A stretch of 64,000 nucleotides of DNA from NCBI RefSeq assembly GCF_001723175.1, contig NC_064652.1:1488001-1552000 (forward strand), given 5' to 3'. Positions within the stretch are counted from its first letter, which is position 1; each line of letters starts with the position of its first letter. Source of the DNA: Penicillium oxalicum. Lineage: Eukaryota > Ascomycota > Eurotiomycetes > Eurotiales > Aspergillaceae. A model generated the notes under the pieces. That model ran no database searches and was not told the origin of the DNA. It saw only the letters and a list, made by a program, of their open reading frames with translations. Shown here piece after piece: positions 23,497-33,262 of this stretch. Made by a program: the position numbers and the translations under genes.

Positions 23497-24511
23497 TAGC
23501 GGGCGTGTCTCACGGTTGGCAGATCCCTGATTCAATCATCATTTGGTCTTGACCCTTTCTTGATACTCCTCATCTTGGCTTCTTTGGAGGGGAGGGTGCT
23601 TCTCCTCCCCCTCAGACCCCACTCCATGTCCACTCACGACGACTTGATCATTCTTATGATGATTGACAGCCAGGTTGTAGTTTTTTTTCCCCATCGTGCG
23701 TCACTGCTGCTCCATCGTGCAGGTGTCGCTGTCATCCTCAGGGAACCCTCCCCGAGGCCCGGGTGGACGAACCGACCAATCAAATGCGGTGTGACTGAGA
23801 TTTAAACCCGGCCCAAAGCCGGTTTTGAAGGATTGCGAACGTGTACCCTGTCCAGGAAATTGAGGCTGACCCGACCAGGCCTCGGGGTTTTGCTCTTTTG
23901 AGTCTATCAATTGATGGTGCAATCATGGCAAAATGTCAAGCCATGAAGGGGGAGCCCTTAGTACCACCTGCACGACTCACACCCCACGAGGGCGAGCGGC
24001 CTTTTGTTGGTGTTCTAACCCGTGGAGGGAATGCGAAATCGCCCTGAGCCTGGTCCATGCAGAACGCCGACACCGACTACCCCAGTCATGTTTCCCATGG
24101 ACATACCCACGCCTCGTCGGGCACGTTCACGGTTCAGGTCGACTCGACTTACCACCAAAGAAGAAGGTTCCCCCCCCCCCCCCGACTTTCCCCAAGAGAG
24201 ATCCCATGGTCATTGTGCCATGTCCTCCTAGACCCAGACTTCCCTGCTGTTCATCTGTTCTTGATCTGCTTCCACTTCCCGACACACCGGAACATACCGA
24301 ACCCGCTGCCGGGACCCGTCGCAATGGGACAGGGGAAACGTCAACCATCAGGATCCATGGCCCTCAGGTGGCGTGGTATCGTGGTATCAGTCAACATGTC
24401 AAAGATTTGGACCTTTTTCCAGCGAGGCAAAGCTACAAAGAATCTACCAGTCCTCCCTATGAGGACATACTCCATAGACAGTCATGAAGAATGATTCTCT
24501 GCTGCTAATTC

Positions 24512-25035
24512 TCATCGATCGACCCCTCCTGCCCAGCCGCCGAATCCCAATAAATCCTCATCCTCAGGGTCCGTTTCAAAATCGAAGCGCACAAGATCCT
24601 CTTGGTACGGGATAAAATACTGACTCGTCACTCTACATGCAACCCACTGTTAGAAAGTCTCACCTCTTGCATCCATACATCTCATAATAAAAAAAACAAA
24701 GGACTGACCTCGCATGCTCAGAGCTTGCCTGATATCGGTTCAACGCGGCCCGATCGGCATGATAACTCACCAGCGCATAGTGGAAGCCCTTGCTTTTGGA
24801 GGCCGGATCGGTGATCGAGGGCCCACCCACTATCAGGCGTTGGTGTTTGACACATGCCAGATTCTTGAGAGACTTGAGTTCTCGGACAAAGGCCGCGCGG
24901 ATGCTGAGCTCCGTTTCGCATCGGAACTTGAAAAGTACTGGTGTGCACTCGGGTCAATGAGATGGAGCTGCGGCGCGTGCTGGCCATGAACCAAGGGAAC
25001 GGGACCGAGAGCATACCGATGTGAACGATGGTCAT
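24512..25035 (-). CDS. Stress-responsive A/B-barrel (Dabb) domain protein
   Basis: Small predicted cytosolic protein of 122 aa with a Dabb domain, a dimeric alpha/beta-barrel fold found in plant stress-induced proteins and in many uncharacterised fungal proteins. Exons are 25035..25017 (19 nt), 24937..24709 and 24632..24512, with introns of 79 nt (GTATGC..CCAG) and 76 nt (GTCAGT, branch CTAAC, ..GTAG). Joined, the protein starts MTIVHIVLFKFR, the usual first strand of this family with its conserved His5. It continues with a helix (RAAFVRELKSLKN), VGGPSITDP, then ALVSYHADRAALNRYQ and the closing YFIPYQEDLVRFDFE strand. The acidic tail ends GGWAGGVDR. The main coding frame of exon 2 has no ATG and the first exon is tiny, so the gene is easily missed. 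Enzymatic role is unknown; some relatives act as cyclases. Confidence 0.88.
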
Positions 25036-25650
25036 TGTTCAAGGTTGATGGATTTGTAAGATTAGGTATATGGTGAATCGGTGAGGATGGTCGAGTAGAT
25101 GTGATGGGGGTTTTTGGCTTTCTTTAACCTTGGAGACTTGTGAAGGTGCGCATGCATCCCGTAGGTAGTTTATTATAAGCGGGAATCATCCGTTCGTATA
25201 CTCCAGGGACATACTCATAAGTTTCCATCCAGACGACGCTCGATCACAGCTCACTATATACATATTAACATATATAGCTTTTGTCTGGTGGCTGAGACCT
25301 GAAATAAATGGCTCTCAAATACAAAAAGATTTCAAAAGACTTTCTTTTGTTTTCCTACTTGTTTGACCGAGTGGCTGGAGAGGGTGATGCTGTCAGGTCA
25401 GATCGTGTTCCGATTTGGGTCTGATTGTCGAGTGCCCGAGGAGCGGCGGGAGGGAGCCTGGGGTTAGTCATCCTGAGTGTCCAATCGGAGGAGCCAGTCA
25501 GCAGTACTCCATTCAAAGTCCCGCCCGATGGATCAGGCGGATGAGCGCCGCACATCCGCAAAATGTGTGAAGATCCTCGTCGCTTCCCCTGCATGTGACA
25601 AATGAAATCCGGCTACAGTGGGTAATGGGCCACACCGTCTTGCATTGTCA
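25036..25650. other. Divergent promoter region
   Basis: 615 nt between the start of the Dabb gene (-) and the Zn2Cys6 factor (+). It is AT-rich around 25150-25350 and could hold a shared promoter. I see no gene and no clear operator. Confidence 0.6.
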
Positions 25651-27888
25651 ATGAATGTCTCGCCGCGAGGAAGAAACAGGGCCGCATGTCGACGATGTCA
25701 AAGGCGCAAGATTCGCTGCAACGGCGATACTCCCACTTGCGGTGCTTGTCGCAAGGCCAACGTACCATGTGTCAATGAAGGCAAACAAGAAGTGAATCGT
25801 ACGTAAGTACTGATATGTATACCTCGCGGTCCCTTTACCTCTGGTGATGGTAACGAACCCGATCGCCAGATATATTGCCAACTTGCAACGGCGGGTCCAG
25901 TGGCTAGAGTCGCTCGTCAGAGAGCAAAGGGCTGATGTCTGTCTCGAGGATGGGCCACCTTTGACTGTTAATGAAATCCAACCCAATGAGAATCACGGAG
26001 CATCTGCCGGTGACCAACATACAGGAGTCGCGATTGCTCGTCCGCAGGCGCAACTGGTGCCCACGAGGAATGATTCGGACTCACAGCCTCAGTCGAGGCA
26101 AGCTCACGAGATCGGCCTCGTTTCGTTATCGTCAGGCACGGTGCCACGATACATTGGCCCTTCTAGCGGCTATTTTCTCGCCAGTCTTGTCTTTTCCAAT
26201 GCTGGCCGTCGATCACAGCCACCCGGCAATCCCAACGGCACAAACTTGGTCTCGTTGTCATCGGACTTATTCAACAGTCATGCTTCGCTTCCCTCTCGGA
26301 AAAAAGACGCGATTGAGATTTCATCTAATTACTTCTCGACCGTCCATTTACTCTATCCTTTCCTCCATGAGCCCTCACACATGCAGCGTCTGGACAGGGT
26401 ATACGCGACAGAATCGTCCCCGGATCTTGTACCCTCGGATGCCTTCCAGGTGTACATGGTGCTCGCAATAGCCGCATCCGACCTTTCTCGCCGCCTCAAG
26501 CTTTATTTACCTGCCGAAGGCTATTATACAAGCGCAGCTTCTTATTTTGAGCGAGCGTGTGCTGACGGGTCCATGGAGAGTCTTCAGAGTCAACTTCTTC
26601 TCATGGTGTACGCTCTACACAATCCGTCGTGCGATGTCAATGTCTGGGGGTTGAATTATCAATGTCTAGCCTCTTTGATTGACCTGGGGCTTCAACGCGA
26701 TGTGCGCGCCTCTTCAAACTTTCAGATTTCATTACTAGAGCAAGAGATGAGAACCCGAATCTTCTGGGTTGTATACACCTTTGACCGCGCGCTGGGAACA
26801 ATGATGGGACGACCTATCGGTGTGAGGGACGAGGCCTGTGAGCTTCGTGTGAGTTGAATGACCGAGGGATTTTTTGCGGCTGTTGGGTTTGGCTGCTAAC
26901 TTTCGTTTAGCTCCCCTCTGATATATCTGACGCCCAGCTTGCGCTTGCCAGTGACCTGGTTGATGAAAGACCTGCCGACCATCCCCCATCCCACATGACT
27001 TTCTCGATTCACCTTTTCAAGCTATCGCGGCTGAATTCAGAGATCAAATATGTTATGCACAGTATCTGCCGTGATCCACCTAGCTATGCGTATCCTCCGA
27101 TTCTCAACATTCATCAATGGCAGAAGGACATGGCCCAACGCTTAGAAGTGTGGCGCACGCAAGTACCTCGTTCTGCTGAGCATCCCGTGATCTTCCAGCT
27201 ATGTGAATGCAAATATCACGAAATGATGATTCTCTTGCTCAGACCCAGCCCTGGGATTCCCGACCCTCCGGAGGACTCATTGAAGGAGTGTTTCCAGCAT
27301 GCGACACACCTCATCCGTGGATTTGGAGACCTCTACAAGCAAGATACACTCCTTTACAGTAGATTTGTTGTGCACTCGATCTTCCTGAGCACACTTTTGA
27401 TGCTTCATTGTCTCTGGAAAATACCACGACTTGCATCGCAGGTGCAGGTTCCCGACGTGGTCGCCGACACGGGAATCGCAACAAGTCTACTCAGCGGTAT
27501 CGGTGAACACTGGGCCGAGGCTACCAGGGCAAGGGATTGTATTCAGGAGCTTTCGAGCGCCACGATCCAGCGCCTTCTTCGATTCCGAGCGCCCGATCTG
27601 TCATCCCGCATGGTGCAATCCTCGCCTACTGCAGGGACCACTGCCGCGCCGAGTGATACATGTACATTGAGTGCATCATCGACAGCTCGGGCGGACGGTC
27701 CTTTCAGTGGAGCACCGACTGATCTTCCTCTGCATGCAACCTTTCAAGGAGCAGAGGACTTGAGTGTCAATCACGCGGGCTGGGTGGATGATTCATGGTC
27801 GGGACTGGTCATGGATTTTGCGGGGGCTTCTGACTTTGACAGTTTTGTTCGACAGTACTTGGATCCCGCTTCAGGCTTGTTTGGGTGA
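25651..27888 (+). CDS. Zn(II)2Cys6 transcription factor with fungal-specific domain
   Basis: Gal4-type DNA-binding regulator of 702 aa. Exons are 25651..25802, 25870..26848 and 26911..27888 with introns of 67 nt (GTAAGT..CCAG) and 62 nt (GTGAGT, branch CTAAC, TTTAG). The binuclear zinc cluster is CRRCQRRKIRC..CGAC..C with cysteines at 13, 16, 23, 30, 33 and 40, following a basic start (SPRGRNRAA). After the first splice comes a linker/coiled coil (YIANLQRRVQWLESLVREQ). The middle region (IEISSNYFSTVHLLYPFLHEP, then EQEMRTRIFWVVYTFDRALGTMMGRPIG) is the fungal-specific transcription factor domain (PF04082). The C-terminal third ends in an acidic, aromatic stretch (DDSWSGLVMDFAGASDFDSF) that could activate transcription. 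Target genes are unknown. The ATG at 25651 is the only in-frame one before the cluster. Confidence 0.94.
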
Positions 27889-28312
27889 GAATTGCCGGTT
27901 GTGGTCATTACCTGCAGCTTTGGGAGTTCTGGCGTCATCGTCGGAGGGAAGATGTATTTTCATTTCTACAAGCCATCGTGGCGGGTGTGATCAAAAAGAC
28001 ACATGGTGAATTCTCCTATTGCTTGTTTTGTTTCATGATAACAATAATAGCACACGTATACACGAAGGATCTTTAAGGCCTCTCGGCCATATCCAGTCCA
28101 AACCTGTTGAGCTGGATCAGTACTAAGGTATTCTTTGAACAACGCGATACACAGGGACCCAAAAAATTCTCCTAGAACGATAATATCTACTTAGTTCAGA
28201 AAAAGATACCGTCTGCATCGCAGCCCCGTAACAGCACCCATACTTTCAATTGATCTAATTGATCAAGGAAATCATGGGGTTATATAACAAAAATATACTG
28301 GATTACTCCATC
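27889..28312. other. 3' region of the transcription factor
   Basis: 424 nt of AT-leaning DNA before the first tRNA gene. No gene is visible. Confidence 0.6.
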
Positions 28313-28385
28313 GGGCGTATAACTCAGTTGGTAGAGTGTTCGCTTTGCATGCGAAAAGTCTGGCGTTCGAATCGCCATTCGTCCA
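28313..28385 (+). tRNA. tRNA-Ala (anticodon UGC), copy 1
   Basis: A 73-nt sequence that folds as a cloverleaf: acceptor GGGCGTA with TTCGTCC (one wobble and one mismatch), D-stem ACTC/GAGT around AGTTGGTA, anticodon stem TTCGC/GCGAA, loop TTTGCAT with anticodon TGC, variable AAGTC, T-stem TGGCG/CGCCA around TTCGAAT, and discriminator A. No intron. A T6 tract follows directly as an RNA polymerase III terminator. It reads GCA alanine codons. Confidence 0.94.
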
Positions 28386-28391
28386 TTTTTT
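28386..28391 (+). terminator. Pol III terminator of tRNA-Ala copy 1
   Basis: Run of six T residues immediately after the discriminator base. Confidence 0.8.
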
Positions 28392-29863
28392 GTTTTCCCT
28401 TTGAAGTGGAAAGTCCCCGTGTTTTTTTGGTTCCGCTCTGGCCCCGGGTCCGTGGAGCTCAGCTAGCGCATTTAGTCCCGTCTGCCTTGAAGCGTGTTTT
28501 GTTTCCCTTGATTCCATGGTAATACCTGTTGTTATGCCCGTTTCACTTTTAGTTAGAGCCTGAAAGTCTTGATTATTTATTTATAGTTGATAATTTTTTG
28601 ATCGGGGGATTCTTTGGTCCTCGGGTAGGTAAGGTTCCGACTGATCAAATGCTGAGTTCGGGGCTAGTGTGGTCCATTTGTTTTGTCCTGTGCAAACTCA
28701 TGGCGTATCAATGTACCCACAATATATCCAGGACCGGGTTCCGTAAACAACTAGGTAGCAGGTAGGTTGGAACAGTCGATGGCTTCCACAAGGAGGGTTC
28801 AGGATATGGACTTTGACGAATAATCTAATAAGTCTAGGGCAAAGTACACATATCGACCCATTTAAAGCTATAGAACACCTGCGTGACGTAGAAAGTACAC
28901 CCTTAGAGTTGAAAGTACTGGTATATCCTCTCCGAAAGTGGCCACACCTAGGACTGGTCTACATTCCAGGTAGGTCAACCACTAGGTATGATGCGGACCT
29001 CAAGAAGTTCCAATCTAACTGCAAATATAACAGGCTCCACCCCTCTCATTTCAATGGAGTACTCGGAGGTCCACCTGCATCGCCAAATAAACATAGAGTG
29101 TCCCTCAATGGATTCTCGAGACCTCGAGCACATTAACCTAGCAGCATCCAGGGCTATACAACGATTGCAGATCGGGATATACTAGAAGAATCATGACCAG
29201 ATGCCTAACTCAAACCCCCAAAGGGTCGGAACTCCTGGAAACACCCACAGACGCTCATCCGGACTATAAATGAATAGAAAAGAAAAAGCAAATAACAATC
29301 AAGTGGTAAACAACACACCAGCCAGGCCCGAATAAACTTGCCCTACTGAATACAGAATCACAACAAAACAATATACTGTGAATTGTGAGACTGCGAGAAA
29401 GAGTGGTCGCCAAAATGAGTATAGAATTCGGTTACCCGCAGATTCACGCACAGCGAGTAGATATACGGAGGTGGTTGTTGACTCAAAAGGACGCAAGTCA
29501 CAAGGTAAAGACCTGATATCACAGGGATGATCACCGGACGAATCACTAGGTATTGCCTTGATTGGAGTTGTCAATAATGGTCTATTGAGCTTGGAGGATT
29601 GCTACGGCAAAGCGGGAGTTTCCCAATATTGAATCTAGGTACGACCTGCGAGAACTACGCGCTTGACAGCGGTGTCCAGGATCAATAAAATTGGCCTCAA
29701 TACATGCTATTTTCTATCCAGCTAGGAACAGCAACAACATTGATAGAACATTAAAGATACTGGAAAAGTGGACAGTCTTTCAAAATCTATGTAACCGCGA
29801 GATCATTTAAGCACGTAAAGATGCTAGTTGGATATCTAAATTATTGAAGAGATATCATCCAAA
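28392..29863. other. AT-rich spacer between the two tRNA-Ala genes
   Basis: About 1.5 kb, more AT-rich than the gene-bearing parts of the window, with many stop codons in all frames. The longest frames (28813-29136 and 28988-29185) have no recognisable domain. It may be the remains of an element inserted beside tRNA genes, but I found no matching terminal repeats. Confidence 0.5.
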
Positions 29864-29936
29864 GGGCGTATAACTCAGTTGGTAGAGTGTTCGCTTTGCA
29901 TGCGAAAAGTCTGGCGTTCGAATCGCCATTCGTCCA
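29864..29936 (+). tRNA. tRNA-Ala (anticodon UGC), copy 2
   Basis: Identical over all 73 nt to the copy at 28313-28385 and in the same orientation, again without intron and followed by a T6 tract. The upstream flanks of the two copies differ, so the shared block is essentially the gene plus terminator. Confidence 0.94.
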
Positions 29937-29942
29937 TTTTTT
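29937..29942 (+). terminator. Pol III terminator of tRNA-Ala copy 2
   Basis: Run of six T residues immediately after the discriminator base. Confidence 0.8.
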
Positions 29943-30393
29943 GGCCTTGAGAAATACTCAGCCGACAACGTAAGACACACAGTCAGCAAATCTTACAGGT
30001 TCCTTCCTTTCTTCTTTCTTTTTGTTTCCCAAGAGGCATCCATAATCAAGTCAGTCCATCACATAGCCCCCGCCTCAGTGGAATCCCATGGACCTGCGTC
30101 TGCTAGAAACCCTCCAGCATCCTTTCCCACGCGTCCCTGTTCGGCGGAGGCCTTCCGCAGCGGACATCATCCGCTCCTCCACCCCCCCCACTCTTCATCG
30201 TCCCCCGCTGTTTTTTTTTCTCTTATACATGGCTGCATTGAACTGTCGACCAGAAAGAAGACAAAACCTGTAATCTACAATATCCTCTCACACCACCCAG
30301 TCACCCCTCTGAAGACATCAAAAAATTACAGAGGCAAAGAAAAAAAAAAGTAACCCAGTGGCACTACTCTCGCGGTATAAAATCACATTCAAC
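29943..30393. other. Promoter region of the MDH2-family gene
   Basis: 451 nt between tRNA copy 2 and the oxidoreductase start. It contains C/T-rich tracts near 30170-30230 and an A-rich leader at 30320-30350. A GGTATAAAATC stretch at about 30374-30383 lies only 11 nt before the ATG and is therefore unlikely to be the functional TATA box unless translation starts at the next ATG (30439). Confidence 0.5.
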
Positions 30394-31497
30394 ATGGCCG
30401 AACAACCTTCCAGCCCAGCATCCACACCCAAACCAACAATGCACTATATCCAAGCCACCGATCTCCAAAAATTTGTCACTCAGATCCTCATCGCCAACCA
30501 AACATCCCCCGACCATGCCGCCATCGTAGCCAAATGTCTCGTCGCCGCTGATCTCCGCGGCGTAGACACCCACGGCTCCAACCGCATCCCCTCCTACATG
30601 GAACGGATTCGACAACAAGCCCTCGACCCAACCGCCTCACCCACCCTGCGCCAAATCACCCCCGTCGTCGCACAAGTCGACGCCCACAATGGATTCGGCT
30701 TTGTCGCAGCACACACGGGCATGGCGCGAGCCATTGAAATGGCCCAGACCTTTGGCATCGGCATGGTCTCCGTCAAGCACTCGAATCACTTCGGCATGTC
30801 GGCATGGCTGGTCCAGCAGGCGCTCGAAGCGAAGATGATGAGTCTGGTCTTTACCAATTCTTCACCTGCACTACCGGTCTGGGGTGGCAAGGAGAAATTG
30901 ATGGGCGTCTCGCCGATTGCATGCGGTGCACCTGGTGGAGACGTTGCGAAACCGTTGATTCTCGACATGGCGCCTTCGATCGCGGCACGGGGCAAGATTT
31001 ACAAGGCGCTGCGACGCGGGGAGCGAATCCCGTCGGACTGGGCCCTTGATGGAGATGGGAATCCGACGGAGGATCCGGCGCGGGCTCTCGAGGGAGTCAT
31101 GTTGCCCATGGGAGGGCCCAAGGGGTCCGCGTTATCGATCATGATGGATGTTTTCTCGGGAGTGTTCTCGGGAGCGGCGTTTGCAGGACATGTTGCGAAT
31201 CCGTACGATCCGTCCAGACCGGCGGATGTTGGACATTTCCTGGTGGCTATCAAGCCGGACTTGTTCATGAGTATGCAGGAGTTCGAGGAGCGCATGGCGT
31301 ATCTGTATAAGAGAGTGGTGGAGTCGGAGAAGATGACGGGCGTGGATCGGATTTATTTCCCTGGGGAGATTGAGATTCTGACCGACGAGAAGCGACGGGT
31401 AGAAGGTATCCCGTTTGCAGCAGCCGAAGTGGCCGGGCTGAACAAAGAGGCTGAAAGAGTCGGCGTTGCACCGTTGAAGGTCAGCCGAGTCCAGTGA
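30394..31497 (+). CDS. Malate/L-lactate dehydrogenase-2 family oxidoreductase
   Basis: Single-exon NAD(P)-dependent dehydrogenase of the LDH2/MDG2 family, which also contains ureidoglycolate, 2,3-diketo-L-gulonate and delta-1-piperideine-2-carboxylate reductases. The precise substrate is not readable. The protein has 367 aa, the usual family length. Visible family features are the N-terminal helix with SPDHAAIVAKCLVAADLRG, VDTHGSNRIPSYMER, the NGFGFVAA segment, the VKHSNHFGM signature with His129 and His132, SPIACGAPGG and the PMGGPKGSALS nucleotide-binding loop near the C-terminal third. A second ATG at 30439 (MHYIQATDLQ) would remove 15 Ser/Pro-rich residues and begin exactly at the conserved domain, so the start is uncertain. 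The coding sequence is rich in third-position C. Confidence 0.93.
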   Translation: MAEQPSSPASTPKPTMHYIQATDLQKFVTQILIANQTSPDHAAIVAKCLVAADLRGVDTHGSNRIPSYMERIRQQALDPTASPTLRQITPVVAQVDAHNGFGFVAAHTGMARAIEMAQTFGIGMVSVKHSNHFGMSAWLVQQALEAKMMSLVFTNSSPALPVWGGKEKLMGVSPIACGAPGGDVAKPLILDMAPSIAARGKIYKALRRGERIPSDWALDGDGNPTEDPARALEGVMLPMGGPKGSALSIMMDVFSGVFSGAAFAGHVANPYDPSRPADVGHFLVAIKPDLFMSMQEFEERMAYLYKRVVESEKMTGVDRIYFPGEIEILTDEKRRVEGIPFAAAEVAGLNKEAERVGVAPLKVSRVQ

Positions 31498-33262
31498 TGG
31501 AGAACTTGTGGGCGAGACCGGCTCGCGATGTGAGGCGGTCCAATCTACAAGCTCGCTGCCACTTGAATCATGTCGACGCAACGACTGGACGTCGTGAAAC
31601 CAATCCGACATGCCGCGAGATTGCGATCATAAGCAGCTGATCATTCAGACGAACCTCTGCGAGACTACATACTGGAGACATCTGGCTCATGGAAAGCCAG
31701 AGCAGAGCATATATCCCATTTGCAAAGACCACGAGGGATTTTTACGGTACACAATCCCCGAGGCCAGTCATTTCCAAGGAAATGACTCGCAACGCACCTA
31801 CGAGGTGCCTTTCCTTGCTCAAAAATGTATTATTTGTCAAGTAGAATGCGGTAGCAGGTCAGCCATGGGTACTATTCTACCATGCAGGCCTTGAACAAAT
31901 TGGGATGTGAAAGCCGGACAAGATGATCAACTACAGATTATGCAAGGGAACAATCTAAGCAAGAGTTCAACTACCGAAAACGCTGGTATTGGGGCCCAGT
32001 ACATACGATTTGACGGAAGTCACTTAGCATCATAGTTCGGCTCATTTGTTTCCCCTCGGTCATAACAGACCATAACCTCGACCTCAAGCGTGTAGAGCAG
32101 CAGAGCTTGGAATCATCAAGCCTTATTCAAGCAAGCGACTGGCAGCATTTCCTAAAAAGCACCCGAGTCAGTCAGTGGCATGTGCGCCATGCGGATCTCC
32201 GAATCGCACAAATCCTGGAAAGAAGCTGCGACAGCAACAACATCGGAAAACTGCAACATGCATGAAAAAAAAAAACACCTGCCTCACCCCCTCATAAGTT
32301 GCTATGCAAGAATCCCCTCCACCACGAGGCACTTCCGAGATCATTCCAAAAAGAAAATCAGGGCTGACGAACGCGAACGCATACGATGCACGCTGACAAC
32401 CAACTAGAAGCGGAACAAGAGACAAGAGCATGACTCTGCATCACGGAATGAATTATCAGCCCAGCAGAAAGAAGCCAGGAGCCAGGAATTAAGAGACCAG
32501 CCTTCCATACAACACAGAGCAGCTGATAAGCTGAATACAAACACACGCCATTCCAGCCATTACATCTGCTGAGGTGGATCGTGGAATGGAAACGAAAAAG
32601 GGTCACAAGATTGATCCCCCCAACGAAGACAAGAGCAGCGCTTGGGGGAACTTCCAAAAGTCCAATCATACTTGACAGCCGGGAGATAATAATGACAAGA
32701 AGATGAAAGGGATCAAAACTCCGCCCTCAGGAGAACGAGTTTATCGGCGACACAAGAGGTACATATTAGCAGAAGGGGGAATTGAAGCGATATCGGAATA
32801 GGCCAAATAAAAGTGTACAAAGGAAATGTATTCGAAACATAGGAAAAAAACATGCTAGATAAAGGAAAACAAAAAGGGAAGAACAATTTCAAGGGAAAAA
32901 AAACACACACACCCGACGGCCAAGGAGGTCCTCTCGCTGCATGTACGGGATGTGGGAAAATGAGCCAAAAAGCAGGGTATCACATGTGGGACTTCAAGAA
33001 AAAACCATGCTGCTTTCTTCTATTCTCACGCTCTTGCAGATGTGGTGTGCAAAGCAAAGTTGAGTCGCTCTCAATGCAGCAAAAAGAGAAGCAAAACTGC
33101 ACTTCGTCTCCCAGGCGGGCGGAGACTGGAGTGGGTATTGTCCGTCTGTGGATTTTTCACGAGCGCTGTGTTATCGAACGATGGGCTGGGAGAGTTCCAC
33201 GCTTTCCAGCAAAAGAAAAATCGGAGGGAGGAAGGAATGGATGATACACAATAGTTGATGGA
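31498..33262. other. Convergent intergenic region
   Basis: About 1.8 kb between the 3' ends of the MDH2-family gene (+) and the Kin4-type kinase (-). It has A-rich runs on the plus strand, matching a T-rich 3' UTR of the kinase. No gene is recognised. Confidence 0.55.

Larger units (their letters stand above)
21850..24511. other. MAPKK promoter and leader, then structured intergenic DNA
   Basis: About 2.7 kb. Next to the MAPKK start (21850-22323) the minus strand stays in frame with the kinase for 158 codons from an ATG at 22323. Its composition (runs of Pro, Ser, Leu from C/T-rich DNA) suggests a leader rather than protein. Bases 23286-23322 are CT/CA microsatellite. A palindrome and tandem repeats lie at 23381-23496. 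A C14 run lies at 24170-24183. No further gene is visible. Confidence 0.5.
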
